Source of the DNA: UBA9732 sp052170315
Lineage (GTDB): Bacteria > Spirochaetota > Spirochaetia > Sphaerochaetales > Sphaerochaetaceae
Assembly: GCA_052170315.1 (NCBI GenBank)
Contig: JBQNAT010000018.1
Coordinates: 1-36,042, forward strand
Reading direction: 5' to 3'
Length of the DNA: 36,042 bases
The notes under the pieces were generated by a model. The model was not told the DNA's origin and searched no databases. It was given only the letters and a program-made list of their open reading frames with translations. A program made the position numbers and the translations under genes. Numbering within the stretch: position 1 is the first letter of the stretch; the number at the start of each line of letters is the position of its first letter. Shown here in pieces: positions 30,258-36,042 of the stretch.

Positions 30258-31695
30258 GTCTGCCCTCCTTTTTTTCGTTCTTCTTTTCCTTAAGCCTGTA
30301 GATTATTCCAAGAATCTGGATAGTAATCAGAGGCGATATCGCTATCATGCCTACAAGGCCGAACCCCATATCCGCGGACCCTGATACTCCTATTGCAAAG
30401 GAAAGAAGAAAAGTCGTGCTCATAGGTCCGCTTGCCACACCGCCCGAGTCAAAGGCTATGCCCGTGAAAAGCTGTGGCGTAAGAAAAGTCAGTATCAGTG
30501 AAATACCAACCCCGATAAAAACGAACCAAAGATAGTTTATACGAAAGATTATTCTTACTATTGAAAGCGCTACCGCGGCGGCAACTCCTATACAGATGAA
30601 GGTCATTACCATAGACCGCTTTATCCTTCCTGCAGTAACGGTTTCCACCTGTTTTGTAAGAACCCATACGGCAGGCTCCGCAAAGACAACTATACCTCCG
30701 AAAACCAGAGCAATCAGAATAACCAGCCACGAGCTGTAATTCAGGGATAAAACCTGACCAAGATAGCGACCCACAGCGACAAAGCCGAAATCAACACCTG
30801 TAAGGAAAACCACAATTCCCCAAAAGCTGTACAGCATTCCAAGAATCATCCTGCGGAAACGAACCTTTGGAAAGTGGAGCATTGTGAGCTGAAGAATCAG
30901 AATTATCGCAAAAAGCGGCCCAAAACCAATGGCGGTGTCTTTCAGTTTGCTCAGAAGCTCTTCGCCAAAACCATGTACCGCGGAAGCTCCGGAAACTGCG
31001 GCTGAAGAGGCTTCGGGATTTTTAACCGCAAGCGCCATTGCCGCAACGGCAATTATGGGTCCTATGGAAGAAATTCCGGTAAGACCGAAGCTGCTGTCCT
31101 TGTCATGCGTGGTTGAAGATGAAACGCCAAGGCCAAGAGCAAGCAGAAAAGGAACAGCAAGAGGCCCCGTTGTGGCGCCGCTGGCATCAAAACTTATTGA
31201 TGCCATGCTTTGCCCTACAATTGAAACTAGAACAAAAACTATAAGATAAAAGAAAATAAGAATCCATTTAAGCTTGAAACCGGCAACTGCCCTCAGAAGA
31301 CCAATGTCAACAAAAAGCCCCAGCCCTACCGCTATCATGAAAATTAGAAGTTTTTCGTTTATGGCAGAATTAAGGCTGTGAACCTGGCTCGCAAGAACAG
31401 TTACATCGGGCTCTGCCAGAGTAACGCTGAAACCAATGAGAAATCCTATGAAAATCATAAGAATTATACTGCGTTTCTGCGCAAGAACGGAGCCAAGCTT
31501 TTCACCTACCGGAACCATTCCTATATCGGTTCCGGCAAGAAAGAGAGACAGCCCCATGACAAGCATGAAACCGCCCAGAATAAATTTCCAAAGCATATCT
31601 CCCAACGGGGCAATTGTGAAATTTAAAATCAGCACAATTCCCATTATCGGAAGAACGGACATGAGGGTTTCTTTCAGTTTGGCTACAAAATCCAT
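30238..31695 (-). CDS. DUF1538 multi-pass membrane protein
   Basis: 485 residues with a dozen or so hydrophobic segments. It is an internal duplication. FLAGTDIGMVPVGEKLGSVL in the first half matches FLTGVDFGFVAVGRYLGQVL in the second. FDASGATTGPLAVPFLLALGLGVSSS matches FDSGGVASGPMSTTFLLSFAIGVSGS, and VTLAEPDVTVLASQV matches VVFAEPAVWVLTKQV. The repeated acidic AEP and F-D-x-(S/G)-G motifs lie in membrane regions and could form a transport path. DUF1538 is a family of undetermined substrate. It starts 13 bases after the BY-kinase gene, with GAGGT ahead, and overlaps the P-II-like gene by 20 bases. Confidence 0.85.
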   Translation of the reverse strand: MDFVAKLKETLMSVLPIMGIVLILNFTIAPLGDMLWKFILGGFMLVMGLSLFLAGTDIGMVPVGEKLGSVLAQKRSIILMIFIGFLIGFSVTLAEPDVTVLASQVHSLNSAINEKLLIFMIAVGLGLFVDIGLLRAVAGFKLKWILIFFYLIVFVLVSIVGQSMASISFDASGATTGPLAVPFLLALGLGVSSSTTHDKDSSFGLTGISSIGPIIAVAAMALAVKNPEASSAAVSGASAVHGFGEELLSKLKDTAIGFGPLFAIILILQLTMLHFPKVRFRRMILGMLYSFWGIVVFLTGVDFGFVAVGRYLGQVLSLNYSSWLVILIALVFGGIVVFAEPAVWVLTKQVETVTAGRIKRSMVMTFICIGVAAAVALSIVRIIFRINYLWFVFIGVGISLILTFLTPQLFTGIAFDSGGVASGPMSTTFLLSFAIGVSGSADMGFGLVGMIAISPLITIQILGIIYRLKEKKNEKKEGRHAASTK

Positions 31696-31708
31696 ACCTT
31701 ACCTCGGC

Positions 31709-34144
31709 CTAATTTTTATAGGTTTTCTCAATGGCGGAAAGCATCTCTTCCGTCTTAAGGTCATTTTCGGAAACGGGTTTGACACTTCTGCTGAGTTTAT
31801 CGTTCACAGCGGAATTCTTCTTATCATTCAGACTTTCTCCCGAGGACTGCGGAGTTCCAAAAGCAAAAGCCCCGCCATTTGCAAAAGCAAGAACCGGTTC
31901 GCGTTTTCCGTATGCTATTTCATCTCGCTTTTTAAGTTCCTTCTTATAAAGCTTCATGTAGGAACCTCGGCCTTCTTCGTAAATAGACTTTTCTCCATTG
32001 CCGTATTGACCGTAGCGGCTCTTGTAACCTTTCCCGTAGCCGTAGTAGCCGCCGTAGTTTGAAATATGGCTTCCGCTCTGGTTGCCTGAAACTACACCAT
32101 AGTAGATAAAGCCAAGAAGCGGCGCGCGTATAAACTCAAGATTCTTGACAAAATTGGAAAGCTGTCTCTTTGAAGAAACGCCGGCTCTGATATTAAGTAT
32201 AAAGCCGTCAAGGTGCTTTGCGAGATGAGTAAACTCGGAGCCGTAGGACAAAGGCGGACAGTCAATGATTATCACATCATAAACAGCCTTCAGCTTAGTC
32301 ATCATATCGGTCATTTTATCGGAATTGAACAGCGCGTTCGGGTTTCGTGTTCCGGAGCCCGGAGGAAGTATATGAAGACTGGGTATCTCTTCTAGAGGAC
32401 GTATGATACACTTCTCAAGAGGCACATTGTTTATAGTTGCGTCTACAAAACCTACGCGTGACCGCTTGAGTTTGAAAAAAGGCTCAATTGCGGGCTTTCT
32501 GAAGTCACCGTCTATCAGCAGAACCTTCTTGCCTGCCATTGCATAGGAAGCCGCGATGTTGCATATGACGGTTGTTTTTCCTTCATTCATATCGGTTGAG
32601 TTTATAGACAGGACCTGGAGCTTTTCAGGCAGAGAATAGGCAATGTTGTTTGCAATAGCGCGGAACCTTTCTGAAACGGGCGCATCGTAATCATTCAGGA
32701 CAAACAAAGCCGGGAATTCTTTTTTAACCTTGTCAACATCCTTTATGTAAGGAGTCCAGCCAAGTATAGGCACATCGCCTCCCATCAGGTTTATTACCGT
32801 TTCCTCGCTTCTGATAGTGTCGTCGAAAAACTCCAGCATAAAACCGAAAAGGATTCCAATGATAATGCCTCCTACAACAGCTGCCGCAAGGATAAGGGCT
32901 TTCTTCGGGCTTATTGGTATAAGGGGAACAACAGCCTCATCAATTACGTTAACGTTGCCAACAACGGCCGCCTCAACCATTTTGGTCTCTTCAAGCAGCT
33001 GTCTGAGAGAAAGAAGAAGCTTTTCGTATATTTCCACATCCCTCTGATACTCAAGATACTCGCGCTCTATAATCGGATAATCGTCAAGCTCTTTATTGTA
33101 CATGTCAATTATGCTTTCAATGGACTCTATTGAAGCGGAAACGCAAAGGTAATCTGTAACGGCCTTTGCGTAACCGGAATTCCGAACACCCAAAATTCCC
33201 GTTACGGCATTGATAATATCTTTTTCTCTTGCGGCAATGGTATTTTCAAGGACATAGATACGCGCTGTACCGGCTGAGCTTTCGACGTTCGTGTACATTA
33301 TCAGCTCTTTGCTGTTCGCAACATAGTCGGAAAGCAGGCCGGAAACCTCTGGCTTATCCTTGATTTCATCCGCAGAAAGCAGGCTTCCTGAAGAATTAAG
33401 GGAATTCATCATACTCTGAGATTCGATAAGCTGAAGCTTCAGAGGTTCGGTTTCAAGCTGGAAAGCAGCTATCTTGGATGTCAGGAGCTTGCTCTTTTCA
33501 GACAGTTGGGTTATGCCGCTTTGTTTCTTGTAATCAGTAAAAGCCTGGCTTGCATTTTTAAGCAGCTCTTCCGTTTCAGGTATCTGCATTTCAAGGAATT
33601 CACGCTGCGCGCTCTTTGAATGCTTGGAAATACCTGTAAGCATGGTTGTGTATGAGGCTATAACAGCGTTGGCGAAATCCGCACAGAATTGTGCATTGCC
33701 ATCCTCTATGGATACCTTAACAATCTTTGTGTTGCTTACAGTCGTCACCGAAACCTGCTTCGCAAGGTCATTAATATCTATTTTTTTCTCTGAATACGGT
33801 ATCCCGTCAGGGTCAGGGTATTTGGAAAGGTCCAGCATTGCCAGGGCATTTTTTAAGTTGGTCACAGAGGTTATCAGCTGAATCTCAGTGTCTATCTTTG
33901 ATGAACTTGAATTCACAGACAGAAGATTTTCAATTGAATTGGCATTGGTTATAGGCTCTACAAAGGCAGAGACCGATGCCTTATAAGTCGGGTTTGCTAT
34001 ATACAGATAAGCAATGGCCAAAGCCAGGGCAAGAACCAGGAACACAAGTATCCATATGCGTCTTTGTTTCACGATTCCTATAAGCTGAGAGATTGATATT
34101 TCCTGTTCCTGCTGAGCGTCGCCGCGTCTTACTTCACTTTCCAT
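31709..34144 (-). CDS. Polysaccharide co-polymerase/BY-kinase (Wzz-Wzc type)
   Basis: 811 residues. The start at 34144 has GGAGGAGAT just upstream. A Wzz domain with membrane segments at about 31-49 and 414-436 encloses a large coiled-coil-rich periplasmic region. The cytoplasmic bacterial tyrosine kinase follows: Walker A STDMNEGKTT (516-525), Walker A' LLIDGDFRKP (542-551), Walker B DVIIIDCPP (623-631). A tyrosine cluster at about 697-733 has ten Tyr in 37 residues and is the expected autophosphorylation site. Unusually, about 75 further residues follow it. It controls chain length and export of a capsule or exopolysaccharide together with the preceding SLBB protein. Confidence 0.93.
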   Translation of the reverse strand: MESEVRRGDAQQEQEISISQLIGIVKQRRIWILVFLVLALALAIAYLYIANPTYKASVSAFVEPITNANSIENLLSVNSSSSKIDTEIQLITSVTNLKNALAMLDLSKYPDPDGIPYSEKKIDINDLAKQVSVTTVSNTKIVKVSIEDGNAQFCADFANAVIASYTTMLTGISKHSKSAQREFLEMQIPETEELLKNASQAFTDYKKQSGITQLSEKSKLLTSKIAAFQLETEPLKLQLIESQSMMNSLNSSGSLLSADEIKDKPEVSGLLSDYVANSKELIMYTNVESSAGTARIYVLENTIAAREKDIINAVTGILGVRNSGYAKAVTDYLCVSASIESIESIIDMYNKELDDYPIIEREYLEYQRDVEIYEKLLLSLRQLLEETKMVEAAVVGNVNVIDEAVVPLIPISPKKALILAAAVVGGIIIGILFGFMLEFFDDTIRSEETVINLMGGDVPILGWTPYIKDVDKVKKEFPALFVLNDYDAPVSERFRAIANNIAYSLPEKLQVLSINSTDMNEGKTTVICNIAASYAMAGKKVLLIDGDFRKPAIEPFFKLKRSRVGFVDATINNVPLEKCIIRPLEEIPSLHILPPGSGTRNPNALFNSDKMTDMMTKLKAVYDVIIIDCPPLSYGSEFTHLAKHLDGFILNIRAGVSSKRQLSNFVKNLEFIRAPLLGFIYYGVVSGNQSGSHISNYGGYYGYGKGYKSRYGQYGNGEKSIYEEGRGSYMKLYKKELKKRDEIAYGKREPVLAFANGGAFAFGTPQSSGESLNDKKNSAVNDKLSRSVKPVSENDLKTEEMLSAIEKTYKN

Positions 34145-34160
34145 TTTATCTCCTCCGGCC

Positions 34161-35657
34161 TCAGTAGTTGACAATAGTGTGTCCGTTCATGATAATCGTC
34201 AGAACGGTGCTGATAATTGACAGGACAGATGCCGCAATGGCAATGTTTGCCATAGTATTGCTTCTGTTAGCCATTATCGTAGAATCTGCCGGAACAATAT
34301 CCGAATTTATTTTTTTGCCGTCCCTGTCCATAACCTTGAAGCCCCGGGTTGCCGTATCGGAGAAACCGCCCGCAAGGTTTATGTAATAGTCAGCACCGCG
34401 GTCCGGAACATAGGAAAAGGTTCCGGGGTTTATGACAGCTCCGAGAACGGTAACTGTAAGCTGAGAGAACGGAATCACAACGGTATCTCCCTGCTTAAGG
34501 ATTTCATTCCCCTTCTCTCCCGACGACAGGGCATCCGAAACATCTACCGGAATTTTATTTCCGTCGCGGAGAATATATACTGAATCAGTGTCACTTGCAG
34601 GCAGAAGAAGCGACGCAATATTGCGAATCAGCTGCTGAGCGGTCTCACCCGGGAGAAAGCTGTACATCAGTCTGTTTGCCGAAGAAACCGTTGAACCGCC
34701 TGCCGTCGAGGCCACAGCGCCGGTTACAGTTACGAAAGGCATACTCTGCGTACTGTTTGAAACTGTAATAACATCTCCATTGGCAGGATTTACAGACTTT
34801 GCTTCTTCAAGGCTTATTGTTTTTGCGTTATAGCTGCCGTTTTCATATTTAGCAACAGTTATGCTCTTAGGGTCCGCGTGAGACAAAAGCCCGTTACCGT
34901 AGACGGAAATAATGTCATAAAGGGTATCGCCTTCAACAGGCTGATACACTCCCGCCCTTTTTACTGCGCCGCCAAGACTTACGATTTTTTCTGCCGGCGT
35001 AAAGCTTATTTCGCAACCCGGAACAAGAAGCGGATTATCCGATTCGGAGCCGTTTCTCAGTGCGTTGAAAAGGTCATAGGTTTTTACTGTTCCGTCAGGG
35101 TATGTAAAAACAACCTTTCTTGCGGACGCAAGGTCTGTCGCGTACATTGCCAAATCAGACAGTCGTGAAAGACCCCAGGCTGTAACATACTGAGAATAGG
35201 AAACTTCTCCTGTTACTCTTACCGAGAAAACACCGCAGCTCAAAAGAGACAGCTGAGGCGAAGAATATGTGTAGTATTTGGAAATCAGCTCTTCAACATA
35301 AAGCTTGAATTCCCTGTATGTCATGCCTGAAGCATCAATCACTCCTACTGCGGGAATAACTACCTTGGAGTCGCTGTCAGCCCTGAGCTGAAGGACAACG
35401 GGAGTTTTGCCGTCCGAATATGACAGGGAAAAACTGTCTCCCGGCGTAACGGGATAATCCTTATTTCCTATTGCAAGCAGAACTGCATTATTGGGTATTG
35501 AGACGGGCACCTCTGTTAATCCCAGCTGTGAACTGAATGAAGAACTTACTGTTTCAGGATAAAGGGGAGACTGAATAAACAGCCCGTCTGCGAATACAAA
35601 CGGCATTGCCAAAGTAAACACAATAACTACGGCAAGCAGTGAACTTTTTTTCATCAT
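34161..35657 (-). CDS. Polysaccharide export protein with SLBB domains (Wza type)
   Basis: 498 residues. An N-terminal signal peptide (about 1-23, cleavage near FADG) leads into the PES domain (KDYPVTPGDSFSLSYSDG to YVEELISKYY). Several SLBB-type beta-grasp units follow, for example VSLGGAVKRAGVYQPVEGDTLYDII and VTVLGAVINPGTFSYVPDRGADYYINLAGG. A hydrophobic helix near the C-terminus (ANIAIAASVLSIISTVLTIIM) may be the outer-membrane segment. There is no lipobox, unlike E. coli Wza. Two adjacent ATG codons (35657 and 35654) can serve as start, with GAGGT upstream. It is the first gene of the leftward polysaccharide operon. Confidence 0.9.
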   Translation of the reverse strand: MMKKSSLLAVVIVFTLAMPFVFADGLFIQSPLYPETVSSSFSSQLGLTEVPVSIPNNAVLLAIGNKDYPVTPGDSFSLSYSDGKTPVVLQLRADSDSKVVIPAVGVIDASGMTYREFKLYVEELISKYYTYSSPQLSLLSCGVFSVRVTGEVSYSQYVTAWGLSRLSDLAMYATDLASARKVVFTYPDGTVKTYDLFNALRNGSESDNPLLVPGCEISFTPAEKIVSLGGAVKRAGVYQPVEGDTLYDIISVYGNGLLSHADPKSITVAKYENGSYNAKTISLEEAKSVNPANGDVITVSNSTQSMPFVTVTGAVASTAGGSTVSSANRLMYSFLPGETAQQLIRNIASLLLPASDTDSVYILRDGNKIPVDVSDALSSGEKGNEILKQGDTVVIPFSQLTVTVLGAVINPGTFSYVPDRGADYYINLAGGFSDTATRGFKVMDRDGKKINSDIVPADSTIMANRSNTMANIAIAASVLSIISTVLTIIMNGHTIVNY

Positions 35658-35721
35658 AACGATGCGTACCTCGCATTAGATGTATGAGGCTCCGAAACAT
35701 GGCGCAACAGAGCCCTTGTGT

Positions 35722-35750
35722 ATCATAAATTTAATTTTGACTATTGTCTA
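35722..35750 (-). promoter_or_regulatory. Predicted promoter of the polysaccharide/DUF1538 operon
   Basis: On the minus strand TAGACA (35750-35745), a 17-bp AT-rich spacer and TATGAT (35727-35722) form a good promoter. Transcription would begin near 35715 and give a leader of about 58 bases. Confidence 0.6.
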
Positions 35751-35759
35751 CTTATACTA

Positions 35760-35792
35760 TAATGTATGCTGTAATGTATGCTGTAATGTGTG
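35760..35792. repeat. 12-bp tandem repeat, 2.75 copies
   Basis: TAATGTATGCTG occurs at 35760-35771 and 35772-35783, followed by the partial copy TAATGTGTG at 35784-35792. It begins ten bases upstream of the predicted -35 box of the polysaccharide operon. Confidence 0.85.
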
Positions 35793-35942
35793 AATTTCAG
35801 TCCGTTTTTATGAGTTTTAACCACCCAAAGGATTTCGGTTGTTTTGGCTCATGAGTTCCGTGAGTTCATCAAACTCATGATTGCCATGATGTACATGAAA
35901 AACCAATGGAAGGCAGTAAAACAATAGCTTAAATTATAAACA

Positions 35943-36022
35943 GTTTGACAGTGTGACAGTTTGACAGTGCGACAGTGGACCGGTTTAACAGTGCGACTGT
36001 GTGACTGTTTAACTGTTTGACA
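35943..36022. repeat. Array of ten degenerate 8-bp units
   Basis: In a constant 8-bp register the units read GTTTGACA, GTGTGACA, GTTTGACA, GTGCGACA, GTGGACCG, GTTTAACA, GTGCGACT, GTGTGACT, GTTTAACT, GTTTGACA. All ten begin with GT, and nine of ten have AC at positions 6-7. There are no spacers, so it is not CRISPR. The unit before it (TATAAACA) is a poor match and the array ends 20 bases before the window edge. Confidence 0.9.
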
Positions 36023-36042
36023 TGGAATTGTTAATATAAGTT

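Larger units (their letters stand above)
35658..36042. other. Non-coding region upstream of the polysaccharide operon
   Basis: About 385 bases to the window edge without a convincing gene. From left to right it holds a 60-base leader, the predicted promoter (35722-35750), a 12-bp tandem repeat (35760-35792), a CATGAGTT/AACTCATG inverted repeat (35850-35857 and 35872-35879), a short open frame that stops at 35927, and an 80-bp array of 8-bp units (35943-36022). Confidence 0.7.

Noticed and set aside
31436..32062. Open frame antisense to the end of the BY-kinase gene and the start of the DUF1538 gene
   Set aside because: It is a mirror of two strong coding regions and shows no motif of its own.
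35943..36022. Possible CRISPR array
   Set aside because: Units are 8 bp, contiguous and without spacers; no cas genes are present.

Overview
The window looks like a chromosomal segment of a spirochaete, most likely a Treponema-like or related gut or anaerobic member of the Spirochaetota. This is an inference. It rests on the gene order rplU-rpmA-obgE-nadD-yqeK-(lipoprotein)-rsfS, on several lipoproteins, on a ThrH-based threonine pathway and on a P-II-like/DUF1538 pair. No rRNA, tRNA or CRISPR array is visible, and almost all of the sequence is coding.

Layout. 1-750: the 3' end of an IS4/IS1634-like transposase, then AT-rich non-coding DNA with a 17-bp direct repeat. 756-3685: a shortened CobO/BtuR-like P-loop gene behind a lipoprotein (minus strand), and divergently a very acidic small protein overlapping a lipoprotein with a barrel-like C-terminus (plus strand). 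3694-8850: a threonine locus, with hom-lysC leftward and pheB(ACT)-thrC-thrH rightward from a shared control region. Together these cover aspartate to threonine, except aspartate-semialdehyde dehydrogenase; ThrH probably replaces homoserine kinase. 8855-12216: an OmpR-type regulator with its sensor kinase, and a membrane-anchored EEP-family phosphohydrolase. 12335-15857: a Cof-type HAD phosphatase, a helix-turn-helix protein fused to a degenerate Fic domain, and a D-aminoacylase-like amidohydrolase. 15868-19671 (minus): the ribosome-assembly and NAD operon. 19805-20386: a TetR regulator that may use a leaderless mRNA.

20398-26567 (minus): comEC-like, rsmA, mtaB, birA and argS, tightly packed with overlaps. 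26630-28332 (minus): a secreted protein of unknown function followed by pta, ending in a strong UUCG-tetraloop terminator. 28417-35657 (minus): a polysaccharide export protein (Wza/SLBB type) and a Wzz/BY-kinase, followed 13 bp later by a DUF1538 membrane protein, a tandem P-II-like protein and an RlmI-type rRNA methyltransferase. 35658-36042 is non-coding. It holds the probable promoter of the polysaccharide operon, a 12-bp tandem repeat directly upstream of that promoter, and an 80-bp array of ten 8-bp units at the right edge.

The most unusual items are the DUF1538/P-II pair, in which both the membrane protein and its putative regulator are internally duplicated; the HTH/pseudo-Fic protein with a palindrome exactly between its predicted -35 and -10; the 8-bp repeat array; and the 59% Asp/Glu protein translated with an overlapping lipoprotein. 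All functions are from reading motifs by eye; no database search was run.
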